A DNA stretch of 64,000 bases, taken from Tagaea sp965279565 (GTDB lineage: Bacteria; Pseudomonadota; Alphaproteobacteria; CACIAM-22H2). Location of the stretch: assembly GCA_965279565.1 (NCBI GenBank), contig OZ257249.1:3472001-3536000 (forward strand), given 5' to 3'. The translations under genes were made by a program, and so were the position numbers. Below the pieces are notes generated by a model, which ran no database searches, was not told where the DNA came from, and worked only from the letters and a program-made list of their open reading frames with translations. This document shows, piece after piece, positions 16,321-23,952 of this stretch (the stretch's first letter is position 1; every line of letters begins with the position of its first letter).

Positions 16321-16340
16321 CAGCGCAAGGCTTTGCGCTG
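16321..16340. repeat. Short inverted repeat upstream of the NnrU-like gene
   Basis: CAGCGCAA and TTGCGCTG (8-bp arms) flank GGCT in the gap between the divergent hppA and NnrU-like genes. It could be an operator or a leader hairpin. Nothing else identifies it. Confidence 0.4.
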
Positions 16341-16395
16341 GCTTCGCAAACCCGCATATTCGTCAGGCTTTTCAACGCTCGGGAATGGATCCGCC

Positions 16396-16968
16396 ATGCT
16401 CACGCTCGCCGCCGGCCTCGCCGTCTTTCTCGGCACGCATCTGCTGACGCCACGACGGGCGCTTCGCGCCGACCTGATCGCGCGGCTCGGCGCACAGCGT
16501 TTCAAGGGGCTTTACTCGCTAGCCTCGCTGTGCGGCTTTGCGCTGCTGGTCTACGGCTTCGGTGCCTACCGTTCGGCTGGCTATGTCGACATCTGGACGC
16601 CGCCGCGGGCACTCGCCCATCTCGCGTTCCTGCTGAACCTTCCGGTTTTCATCCTGCTCGCCGCGGCCTATCTGCCCGGCGGCTGGATCAAGGCGAAGAC
16701 CCGCCATCCGATGCTGCTCGCGATCAAGTGCTGGGCGCTCGCACATCTGCTCGCCAACGGCGATCTCGGCTCGATGCTGCTGTTCGGATCGTTCCTCGCC
16801 TGGGCCGCCTATGCGCGCGTGTCGATGCGCGAACGCGGCGAGGACGCGGCGCCGTCTGCCGCGTTCGGCACGACAGATGCCGTCGCGATCGCCGGCGGCC
16901 TTGCTGCCTATGCGGTGTTTGCGCTCTGGCTCCACCCGATCGCGATCGGCGTGGCGGTCTCGGGCTAG
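16396..16968 (+). CDS. NnrU-family integral membrane protein
   Basis: A 190-residue membrane protein with about five to six hydrophobic segments (LTLAAGLAVFLGTHLL, YSLASLCGFALLVYGFGAY, LAHLAFLLNLPVFILLAAAYL). It matches the NnrU family, named from a gene near denitrification operons but found widely, with no settled function. Conserved family positions visible are GTHLL near the start and HPMLLAIKCWALAHLLANGD in the middle. The ATG at 16396 gives the family N terminus; an earlier in-frame ATG (16303) would add 31 unconserved residues. Its 3' end overlaps the convergent MFS gene by 4 bp. Confidence 0.88.
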   Translation: MLTLAAGLAVFLGTHLLTPRRALRADLIARLGAQRFKGLYSLASLCGFALLVYGFGAYRSAGYVDIWTPPRALAHLAFLLNLPVFILLAAAYLPGGWIKAKTRHPMLLAIKCWALAHLLANGDLGSMLLFGSFLAWAAYARVSMRERGEDAAPSAAFGTTDAVAIAGGLAAYAVFALWLHPIAIGVAVSG

Positions 16969-18167
16969 CCGGCGGCGGCCTTCTTGTTGCGCGCCGCGAG
17001 CCACGCGAGTGCCGCGAACGAAGCGACGATCAGCGGCAGCACGCCCGCATTGATCGCGGTCCAGCCGAGCGTATTCTGCATCCAGCCCGAAGCCGCCGCG
17101 GCCGCCGCGACCGTCCCGAAGACGAGGAAGTCGTTGGCTGCCTGCATCTTCGCCTTTTCCGACGGGCGATAGGTTTCGGTCAGCAGCGTCGTGGCGCCGA
17201 TATAGAGGAAGTTCCAGCCCAGACCGAGCAGGACCAGCCCGACATAGAAGTGCCAGAATCCGATCCCCGAGATCACGACCGCGGCCGAGCCGACCAGCAG
17301 CACCGCACCCGCCATCATGACCTTCAGCAGGCCGTAGCGCGCGATGATCGTGCCGGTGAAGAACGACGGCACGAACATCGCCAGCACGTGCGCCTGGATC
17401 GTGCGCGCCGCGTCGTCGAACGCGTGGCCGCACGCGATCATCGCCAGCGGTGTGGCGTTCATCACCAGCGACATCACGCTGTAGGCGACGATGCCGGAGA
17501 AGATCGCGACCGCCGCCTTGGGCTGCGACAGGATCACGGGCAGCGGACGCGTGGCACCCGTACGCTCGTCGCCGCTCGGAATCGGGATGTCGACCAGCTG
17601 CACGACGAAGAGTGCGATCACCGACACGAACGCGAGGGCGACGAACGAGCCCACGAACGCGACCGGCTCGAACAGGTCGTGCGTGGCCTTCGCCAGTTCC
17701 GGCCCCACGACGCCCGCGACGACGCCGCCGGCGAGCACGTAGCTGATCGCCTTGCTGCGCGCGGCCGCCGGCACGCCGTCGGCGGCAGCGAAGCGGTAGA
17801 AGAGCCCGATGCCGTTGTAGACGCCATTCAGCATGCTGCCCGCGCAGAAGAGCAGGAACGATCCGTCGAAGATGCCGATCACGCAGACGACCTGCCCGGC
17901 GAGCCCGAACACGGCACCCGCCGTGAATCCGACGCGCCGCCCGTAGCGCTTCATCAGGAACGAGGCGGGGAACGTCGTCAGCATCGCGGCAAGCTGCATG
18001 AGCCCGACGGGAAGCGTGGCGAACGACTTGTTCTCCGCCAGCATGTGGCCGACGAGGGCCGCTTCGGCGATCATCGTCGAAGTCCCGATCATCACAAGCG
18101 CCTGCGCCACCGCCAGAACGGTGACGTTGCGGCGCGTCCGGTCGGACGTCGGCACGGTCGTATCCAT
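16965..18167 (-). CDS. Major facilitator superfamily permease
   Basis: A 400-residue transporter with 12 predicted membrane helices. The MFS loop 2-3 signature is seen in degenerate form as MKRYGRRVGFTAGAVFG. The substrate cannot be read from sequence. The ATG at 18167 has AAGGAAAC as ribosome binding site. It is the last gene of the long minus-strand operon that runs from rpiB through thiL, 17 bp after the exported FliL-like gene. It could be an exporter or a vitamin-linked carrier, but no residue decides this. Confidence 0.9.
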   Translation of the reverse strand: MDTTVPTSDRTRRNVTVLAVAQALVMIGTSTMIAEAALVGHMLAENKSFATLPVGLMQLAAMLTTFPASFLMKRYGRRVGFTAGAVFGLAGQVVCVIGIFDGSFLLFCAGSMLNGVYNGIGLFYRFAAADGVPAAARSKAISYVLAGGVVAGVVGPELAKATHDLFEPVAFVGSFVALAFVSVIALFVVQLVDIPIPSGDERTGATRPLPVILSQPKAAVAIFSGIVAYSVMSLVMNATPLAMIACGHAFDDAARTIQAHVLAMFVPSFFTGTIIARYGLLKVMMAGAVLLVGSAAVVISGIGFWHFYVGLVLLGLGWNFLYIGATTLLTETYRPSEKAKMQAANDFLVFGTVAAAAAASGWMQNTLGWTAINAGVLPLIVASFAALAWLAARNKKAAAG

Positions 18168-18184
18168 GTTTCCTTTTCCGGTTC

Positions 18185-18598
18185 TCAGCTTCCGATGCGC
18201 CGTTCGAGCACGCGCTCGAACACGATGTCCTCGATGATGCCTTCCTTGCCGAGAATCTTGGCCGAGGAGGCGAGCATCCGGCGCTTGGCGCGTTCGCGGT
18301 CGAAATTGTCGCCGCGCGAGGCGACGTCGTTCAGGTCGTAGACATAGGCGTTCTGCAGCCGGTCCATGGCGCCGCGCACGATGTCGATGTCTTCCTTGCG
18401 CGCGATGCGCAGCTTGATGAGCAGCGCGTAGTGCCGGCGGACCTGATCGCCCTGGATCGCGGGGACCAGCATGCGCGGCAGGAAGATCTCGGCCCCCGCA
18501 TCGTCGATGATCGGGCCTTCCGCCGCAGGCTTGTCCTGGGCGCGCAGCGGTGCCGCGGCAAGGCAGAGCAGAATCGCGAGGGCGGTGCGGCGGCGCAT
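18185..18598 (-). CDS. Exported small protein with a FliL-like C-terminal pattern
   Basis: I do not recognise a named family. The 137-residue product has a cleavable signal (MRRRTALAILLCLAAAPLRAQ). Its mature part resembles the FliL domain: LPRMLV at the start, a strand LLIKLRI, a charged helix ending in Tyr-Asp-Leu, an Arg/Lys-rich helix with a Leu, and the final IIEDIVFERVLERR. This order of hydrophobic and charged positions parallels both FliL copies in the window. The ATG at 18598 is preferred over the TTG at 18622. It lies 20 bp after thiL and before the MFS gene, away from flagellar genes. Confidence 0.75.
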   Translation of the reverse strand: MRRRTALAILLCLAAAPLRAQDKPAAEGPIIDDAGAEIFLPRMLVPAIQGDQVRRHYALLIKLRIARKEDIDIVRGAMDRLQNAYVYDLNDVASRGDNFDRERAKRRMLASSAKILGKEGIIEDIVFERVLERRIGS

Positions 18599-18618
18599 CG
18601 GGCGACTATGTACCAGCC

Positions 18619-19599
18619 TCAATAGTGGGTAAAGCCCGCTTGCGCCAGACGCAGCACGCGGCTCTGGGAGTCGACGATCCGGACCTTGCGATCCCGCCCT
18701 GAGAAATGCCCGATGCGGGCGACCGGCGTGCCGGTCCTGCGGGCCGCGCGCATCACCGCCGCGCGCGCCGATGGCGGTGCGGCGAACAGCAGTTCGTAGT
18801 CGTCGCCGCCCGTGATCGCGGTCTGCCGCAGGCGCGGATCTCCGGCGATCGCTGCCTGGGCTGCGGCGGAGAACGGGATGGCGTCGAGCTCGATCGTGGC
18901 GCCGACGCGCGACGTTTCGCAGATATGGCCGAGATCGGCGGCGAGCCCGTCGGAGACATCCATCGCGGCATGCGCGATGCCGACGAGTGCGCGTCCCAGC
19001 GCCAGCCGCGGCTGCGGGATGCGGTAACGCGCCAGCAGCGCCTTGCGGTGAACCGCCGTGAGCTTCGCCAGCTTCCCTGAAGCGACCAGCAGGCCGAGCG
19101 CCCCGTCCCCGATGCTGCCCGAGACCCAGAGATCGTCGCCGGCCTTCGCACCGCGCCGCTGGAGCATCGTGCCGCGGCGCATCGTGCCGAGTGCCGTGAT
19201 CGCGACCGAGAACGGCCCCGGGGTCGACGTGCTGTCGCCACCGAGCAGCGGGATGCCGAAAGTCGACCCGTCCGCCGCAAGGCCGCGCGCGAACGCGGCA
19301 AGCCGCGCGTCGCTCCAGGTTTTCGGCCGCATGATCGACAGGAAATAGCCGACCGGCCGCGCACCTTTCGCCGCAAGATCGGAAAGGTTCGTGCGCAGCG
19401 CCTTGCGCGCGATGTCGGCGGGCGGATCGCTGTCGAAGAAATGGACACCGGCGACGAGCGCGTCGGCCGTGACGACCAGTTCGTCCTTGCCCGAAAGCCG
19501 CAACCTGGCGGCGTCGTCCTTGAGGCCGAGTGCGGCTGAACTGCCGCGCGTCAGTGGCGCGAACAGGGCGGCGATCGTTTCGAATTCGCCGCGCGCCAT
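18619..19599 (-). CDS. thiL: Thiamine-monophosphate kinase
   Basis: ThiL phosphorylates thiamine monophosphate to the coenzyme thiamine diphosphate. The 326-residue protein shows the family landmarks: GLKDDAARL near the N terminus, the metal-binding VVTADALVAGVHF, the LGGDSTSTPG loop, MDVSDGLAADLGHI and ITGGDDYELLF. The ATG at 19599 begins the typical MARGEFETI; the frame upstream belongs to nusB in another frame. It starts 2 bp after the nusB stop, the classical nusB-thiL pair. Confidence 0.97.
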   Translation of the reverse strand: MARGEFETIAALFAPLTRGSSAALGLKDDAARLRLSGKDELVVTADALVAGVHFFDSDPPADIARKALRTNLSDLAAKGARPVGYFLSIMRPKTWSDARLAAFARGLAADGSTFGIPLLGGDSTSTPGPFSVAITALGTMRRGTMLQRRGAKAGDDLWVSGSIGDGALGLLVASGKLAKLTAVHRKALLARYRIPQPRLALGRALVGIAHAAMDVSDGLAADLGHICETSRVGATIELDAIPFSAAAQAAIAGDPRLRQTAITGGDDYELLFAAPPSARAAVMRAARRTGTPVARIGHFSGRDRKVRIVDSQSRVLRLAQAGFTHY

Positions 19600-19601
19600 G
19601 G

Positions 19602-20075
19602 TCAGGCCCTGCCCGCCATCTCCTGCGGACGACGGTCCTTGGCGATGCGGTCGAGCACGCCGTTCACGAAACCCGACTCCTTCGCCGCGTCGAAGGCGAG
19701 CGACAGGTCGACATAGGCATCGATGGTGACGCGCGCCGGCACGTCGCCGCGGGCGAGAAGCTCGTAGGCGCCCGCACGCAGGATCGCGCGGATCACCGGA
19801 TCGATGCGCTGCAGCGTCCAGCCGCGCGCGAGTGCGGGCACGATCAATCCGTCGATCTCGGGCTTGCGCGACCACGCACCTTCGACGAGATCGGCGAAGA
19901 AGGCCGGTTCCGCCTCGGGCCAGTCCGGTCCGCCGAAGCCCGGCTTCAGGCGGAAGCGGCGGAACTGCTCCACGACATGGTGCGGGTCGTCGGCGGCGAA
20001 CTCGATCTGGTAGAGCGCCTGGACTGCGGCGAGGCGCGATGTGGTGCGTCCGTTCCTGTGCGAATGTCCGCTCAT
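19602..20075 (-). CDS. nusB: Transcription antitermination factor NusB
   Basis: NusB with S10 binds boxA RNA in rRNA antitermination. The 157-residue, all-helical protein has the N-terminal RLAAVQALYQIEF and the C-terminal motifs LRAGAYELLAR, VTIDAYVDLSLAF and KESGFVNGVLDRIAKD. The ATG at 20075 overlaps the ribH stop by 4 bp (ATGA), giving coupled translation. The ribH-nusB-thiL order is conserved in many proteobacteria. Confidence 0.97.
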   Translation of the reverse strand: MSGHSHRNGRTTSRLAAVQALYQIEFAADDPHHVVEQFRRFRLKPGFGGPDWPEAEPAFFADLVEGAWSRKPEIDGLIVPALARGWTLQRIDPVIRAILRAGAYELLARGDVPARVTIDAYVDLSLAFDAAKESGFVNGVLDRIAKDRRPQEMAGRA

Positions 20076-20578
20076 GGTGCGAGCCGCAGGCTGCGCCTGT
20101 ACGCGATCATCGCGAGGGCGGCCTGTGCGGCCCCCGCCCCCTTGTCGCCTTCGCTGCGCCGCGCGCGCGCCCAGGCCTGCTCCATGTTCTCGACCGTCAG
20201 GATGCCGTAGCCGATGGCGAGACCCCGCCGCACGGCGAGGTCCTGCAGGCCGCGTGCACTCTCGCCGCACACGTAATCGTAGTGCGAGGTTTCGCCGCGG
20301 ATAACGGCACCCAGCGCCACGAACCCGTCATAGGGCAGCACGCCCGGCACGCCGTGCCCGGCCATGTCGGCCATCGCGATGGCGCCGGGAATCTCGAAGG
20401 CGCCGGGAACCGCGACACGCTCGGCGGCACCGCCCACGGCCTCGATGGCCGCGACGGCGCCGGCCGCCAGCTCGTCGGCGATGTCGGCATAGAAACGGGC
20501 CTCGACGATCAGCAGGCGCGGTGGCGCACCTGCGAAGTCGGCCTTGGTTGGGGCGGTGAAATCAGCGCGTCCGAACAT
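20072..20578 (-). CDS. ribH: 6,7-dimethyl-8-ribityllumazine synthase
   Basis: RibH condenses the pyrimidine and the four-carbon phosphate into lumazine, the penultimate step of riboflavin synthesis. The 168 residues include the substrate loop VPGAFEIPGA, the phosphate-binding GAVIRGETSHYDYVC with the catalytic His, and GYGILTVENMEQAWARA. The ATG at 20578 overlaps the end of ribB by 17 bp; a TTG at 20599 is an alternative. Tight packing shows operon expression. Confidence 0.97.
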   Translation of the reverse strand: MFGRADFTAPTKADFAGAPPRLLIVEARFYADIADELAAGAVAAIEAVGGAAERVAVPGAFEIPGAIAMADMAGHGVPGVLPYDGFVALGAVIRGETSHYDYVCGESARGLQDLAVRRGLAIGYGILTVENMEQAWARARRSEGDKGAGAAQAALAMIAYRRSLRLAP

Positions 20579-21737
20579 CGATGCTCTTGTGCCCCACAAT
20601 ATTCAGTCCGTATCCCTCGAGCCCGACGATCGAGCGGCGGGAATTGGAAATCAGGATCATGTCGCGCACACCCAGATCGAGCAGGACCTGCGCGCCGATA
20701 CCATAGTCGCGAAGCTCGCCCGATCCGGCGGGCTTCGCCGCCGCGTCGCCCAGACGCGCGCGCACGCGGTCCGAAAGGCTCGTCGCGCGCGGCTCGCGCA
20801 GCAGGACGACCACGCCGCGCCCGGCCTCGCCGATAGCGCGCATCGCGGACTGCAGCGTGCCGGCCCGGCCGAGCGAGCGGTCGCCCAGCACGTCGTCGAG
20901 CACGTTGAGCGCGTGCATGCGCACGAGGACAGGATCCGGCGTCGAGATGTCGCCCTTCACCAGCGCGATGTGTTCGGCATAGGCGGCACGGTTCACGTAG
21001 ACATGCATGCGCCACGTGCCGCCATGCTCGCTCTCGAACGCGGTTTCCTGCACGCGCTCGATGATGCGGTCGTTCTTGCGGCGGAACGCGATCAGGTCGG
21101 CGATGGTCGCGACCTTGAGGCCGTGATGCTGCGCGAACTGCACGAGATCGGGAAGACGCGCCATCGTGCCGTCGTCGTTCATGATCTCGCAGATCACGCC
21201 GGCGGGAATGAGGCCCGCCATGCGGGCGATATCGACGGCCGCCTCGGTATGGCCGGCACGCACGAGCGTGCCGCCGTCGCGCGCGACGAGCGGGAAGACG
21301 TGCCCCGGGCTGACGATGTCGCGCGCACTCTTGCCCGGATCGATGGCGACCTGGATGGTGCGCGCGCGGTCGGCCGCGGAAATGCCGGTCGAGATGCCGT
21401 CGCGCGCCTCGATCGAGACGGTGAAGGCAGTCTGGTGGCGCGAGGCGTTGTCGGCACTCATCAGCTTGAGGCCGAGGGTCTCGCAGCGCTCGCGCGTCAT
21501 CGACAGGCAGATCAGCCCGCGCCCGTGCTTGGCCATGAAGTTGACGGCTTCCGGCGTGGCGAACTGCGCGGGGATGACGAGGTCGCCCTCGTTCTCGCGA
21601 TCCTCGTCGTCGACGAGGATGAACATGCGGCCGTTGCGGGCGTCCTCGACGATCTCGTCGATCGACGACAGGAACGCCACGTCGACCTTGCCGGTCTCGA
21701 GTATTTCCGTCTGCCGGTTGGATGGTTTGAAGGCCAC
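20562..21737 (-). CDS. ribB: 3,4-dihydroxy-2-butanone-4-phosphate synthase with a degenerate GTP cyclohydrolase II-like domain
   Basis: The N-terminal half (residues ~20-215) is an intact RibB: DDEDRENEGDLV, the Mg2+ site GHTEAAVD and the loop SADNASRHQTAF. The C-terminal half has the RibA fold (VRMHALNVLDDVLG, LRDYGIGAQVLLDLGV, GYGLNIVG). It lacks the zinc cysteines and the HSECLTGD and RCDCG motifs of GTP cyclohydrolase II, so it should not open GTP. The active cyclohydrolase must be encoded elsewhere. Length is 391 residues from the GTG at 21737, the only start that leaves room after ribE. It sits in the ribD-ribE-ribB-ribH order. Confidence 0.95.
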   Translation of the reverse strand: MAFKPSNRQTEILETGKVDVAFLSSIDEIVEDARNGRMFILVDDEDRENEGDLVIPAQFATPEAVNFMAKHGRGLICLSMTRERCETLGLKLMSADNASRHQTAFTVSIEARDGISTGISAADRARTIQVAIDPGKSARDIVSPGHVFPLVARDGGTLVRAGHTEAAVDIARMAGLIPAGVICEIMNDDGTMARLPDLVQFAQHHGLKVATIADLIAFRRKNDRIIERVQETAFESEHGGTWRMHVYVNRAAYAEHIALVKGDISTPDPVLVRMHALNVLDDVLGDRSLGRAGTLQSAMRAIGEAGRGVVVLLREPRATSLSDRVRARLGDAAAKPAGSGELRDYGIGAQVLLDLGVRDMILISNSRRSIVGLEGYGLNIVGHKSIDVRTR

Positions 21738-21745
21738 GGTCGCTC

Positions 21746-22357
21746 TCAGTTCCGTCCCAGGATGCGCGCAACATAGCGCGCGAGCGCGTCGACTTCCATG
21801 TTCACCCGCCCGCCGATCGCCGTCCGGCCCAGCGTCGTCGCATTCCAGGTATGCGGAATGACGTTTATGCCGAAGCGCGCCGTGCCGTCGGGCCGGTCTT
21901 CGACCTCGTTGACGGTCAGCGAGATGCCGTCGATGGCGATAGAGCCCTTGGGGGCGAGATAGCGGGCGAATTCCGTCGGCGCCTCGAAGACCAGCCGGTG
22001 CGATCCCTGTTCGGGCGCGACCGACACGAGTACGGCCGTGCAGTCGACATGCCCCGACACGATGTGGCCGCCGAGCTCGTCGCCCAAGCGCAGCGACGGT
22101 TCGAGATTGACGGCCGTACCGACCTTCCATTCGCCCAGCGTCGTCTTCGATAGCGTTTCGGCCGAAGCCTCGACTGCGAACCAGCCCGGCCCCTTCGCCA
22201 CGGCCGTCAGGCAGCAGCCCGAGCACGCGATGGACGCACCGATCTCGAAGCGCGCCGTGTCGAGCGCGGTCTCGATCTCGAGACGCGTATCGCTGGTGCG
22301 GGTAGCCGGTGCGAGCGAACGCACGCGGGCCTTGTCGACGACGATGCCGGTGAACAT
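21746..22357 (-). CDS. ribE: Riboflavin synthase, alpha chain
   Basis: Catalyses the dismutation of two lumazines into riboflavin. The 203-residue protein is a tandem repeat of two lumazine-binding barrels. It begins MFTGIV, with the catalytic-region CSGCCLTA in the first barrel and GSIAIDGISLTVN in the second, and GGHIVSGHVD between them. The ATG at 22357 matches the invariant family start. It lies 10 bp after ribD and 8 bp before ribB. Confidence 0.98.
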   Translation of the reverse strand: MFTGIVVDKARVRSLAPATRTSDTRLEIETALDTARFEIGASIACSGCCLTAVAKGPGWFAVEASAETLSKTTLGEWKVGTAVNLEPSLRLGDELGGHIVSGHVDCTAVLVSVAPEQGSHRLVFEAPTEFARYLAPKGSIAIDGISLTVNEVEDRPDGTARFGINVIPHTWNATTLGRTAIGGRVNMEVDALARYVARILGRN

Positions 22358-22367
22358 GGCGCGCAAC

Positions 22368-23486
22368 TTATGTCGGCCGGGCCCAGGTTTCCAGTACGTC
22401 CTCGCCGCATTCGGCGGTTTCGAGGCGCGAAAAGCGCGGCGCGTCGGCCAACCGGTCGACGCCGAAGGCCGCCAGGGCCGGAACGCCGTCGTCGCCGAGC
22501 ACGATTCCGGCCCCGAACCGGACCAGCCGGTCGACGAGTCCGGCCTGCAGGAAGGCGCCGGCAAGGCGGCTTCCCCCCTCCAGCAGGACGCGCGTCAGGC
22601 CGCGCGAACCCAGCGCCTTCGCGATGTCGGCGGGCGCCAGGTTGCCGCTTGCGTCCGGCGGCAGATAGACGAGCTCGACCCCGCACTCGGCGAGCACCTT
22701 TGCGCGTGCCGGCTCGCAGTCGGCGCGAACGATGAACCAGGTCGGATGGTCGCGCGCGGTGCGGACGAGCCGCGATGTCAGAGGCATGCGCAGCCTGCCG
22801 TCGACGACGACGCGCACGCGGCGCGCAGCTTCGTAGCCAGGCAGCCGCACGTCGAGCATCGGATCGTCGGCGATCGCCGTCCCCGAACCGACGAGGATTG
22901 CGTCGTGGTTCGCGCGCATCGCATGTGCGCGGGCGCGCGACGCTTCGCCGGTGATCCAGCGGCTTTCGCCGCTATGCGTGGCGATGCGCCCGTCGAGCGA
23001 CGTCGCGATCTTCAGCGTGACGAGCGGACGGCCGTCGCGCACGCGCAGGAAGAAGCCGGCATTGAGCGCGTCGGCTTCCTCGCGCATCAGGCCGGTGTCG
23101 ACCGCGATGCCGGCCGCTTCGAGCTTCGCCAGCCCCTGACCCGACACGCGCGGATCCGGATCGCCGGTCGCCGCGACGACGCGGGCGATACCAGCCTCGA
23201 TCAGCGCATCGGCGCAGGGCGGGGTCTTGCCGTGATGGCTGCAGGGTTCGAGCGTGACAAAAGCGGTGCTCCCTCGCACCGCCGCCCCTGCCCGCTTCAG
23301 CGCCTCGGTTTCGGCGTGCGGGCGGCCGCCGGGCTGCGTCCAGCCGCGGCCGACGACGATGCCGTCGCGCACGATGACACAGCCGACGGCGGGATTGGGC
23401 CACACGTTTCCCAGACCGCGCCGCGCGAGAGCCAGCGCGGCGCGCATATGGGCCCGGTCGGCCTCACTCGTCGGAATCGCCGCCAA
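22368..23486 (-). CDS. ribD: Bifunctional pyrimidine deaminase/reductase RibD
   Basis: RibD deaminates and then reduces the ribosylamino-pyrimidine of riboflavin synthesis. The N-terminal zinc deaminase shows HAETEAL and PCSHHGKTPPC. The C-terminal dihydrofolate-reductase-like domain starts at KIATSLDGRIA and includes RWITGE and LLEGGSRLAGAFL. The frame opens with TTG at 23486, overlapping nrdR by 23 bp. An ATG at 23447, with GTGAGG upstream, would give a protein 13 residues shorter that still contains the whole conserved region. Which start is used is unsettled. 372 residues is normal for the family. Confidence 0.95.
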   Translation of the reverse strand: MAAIPTSEADRAHMRAALALARRGLGNVWPNPAVGCVIVRDGIVVGRGWTQPGGRPHAETEALKRAGAAVRGSTAFVTLEPCSHHGKTPPCADALIEAGIARVVAATGDPDPRVSGQGLAKLEAAGIAVDTGLMREEADALNAGFFLRVRDGRPLVTLKIATSLDGRIATHSGESRWITGEASRARAHAMRANHDAILVGSGTAIADDPMLDVRLPGYEAARRVRVVVDGRLRMPLTSRLVRTARDHPTWFIVRADCEPARAKVLAECGVELVYLPPDASGNLAPADIAKALGSRGLTRVLLEGGSRLAGAFLQAGLVDRLVRFGAGIVLGDDGVPALAAFGVDRLADAPRFSRLETAECGEDVLETWARPT

Positions 23487-23925
23487 GCTTGCCGACGAAA
23501 TCTTCGAAGTCCTTCGCTTCCCGGAAATTCTTGTAGACGGAAGCGAAGCGGATATAGGCGACGTGGTCGAGCGTGCGCAGCGCGTCCATCACCATCTCGC
23601 CGACCACGGTCGACGGGATCTCGCTCTCGCCGAGGCTTTCCAGACGCCGCTGGATGCCCGACACGATGCGCTCGACGCGATCGGGCTCGACCGGACGCTT
23701 GCGTACCGCATGCATCAGCGAGCGCAGGATCTTCTCGCGGTCGAACGGCTCCTTGACGCCGTTCTTCTTCACGATCGTCAGCTCGCGCAGCTGCACGCGC
23801 TCGAACGTGGTGAAGCGCGATCCGCACGACGGACAGAAGCGCCGGCGACGGATGGCCGAGCCATCCTCCGTCGGGCGCGAGTCCTTCACCTGGGTGTCTT
23901 CATGGCCGCAAAACGGACAGCGCAT
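23464..23925 (-). CDS. nrdR: Transcriptional repressor NrdR
   Basis: NrdR represses ribonucleotide reductase genes in response to ATP/dATP. The 153-residue protein has the N-terminal zinc ribbon (Cys3, Cys6, Cys31, Cys34) followed by the ATP-cone domain (VKKNGVKEPFDREKILRSL). The ATG at 23925 is the invariant MRCPFC start. Its place between glyA and ribD is conserved in proteobacteria. No NrdR box was looked for beyond this window. Confidence 0.97.
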   Translation of the reverse strand: MRCPFCGHEDTQVKDSRPTEDGSAIRRRRFCPSCGSRFTTFERVQLRELTIVKKNGVKEPFDREKILRSLMHAVRKRPVEPDRVERIVSGIQRRLESLGESEIPSTVVGEMVMDALRTLDHVAYIRFASVYKNFREAKDFEDFVGKLGGDSDE

Positions 23926-23952
23926 CTTCGGGGCGTTCCCTTCGTCTTGTTC

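Noticed and set aside
20562..23950. FMN riboswitch or other leader for the riboflavin genes
   Set aside because: The rib genes are internal to a tightly packed operon with gaps of only a few bases, leaving no room for an RFN element.
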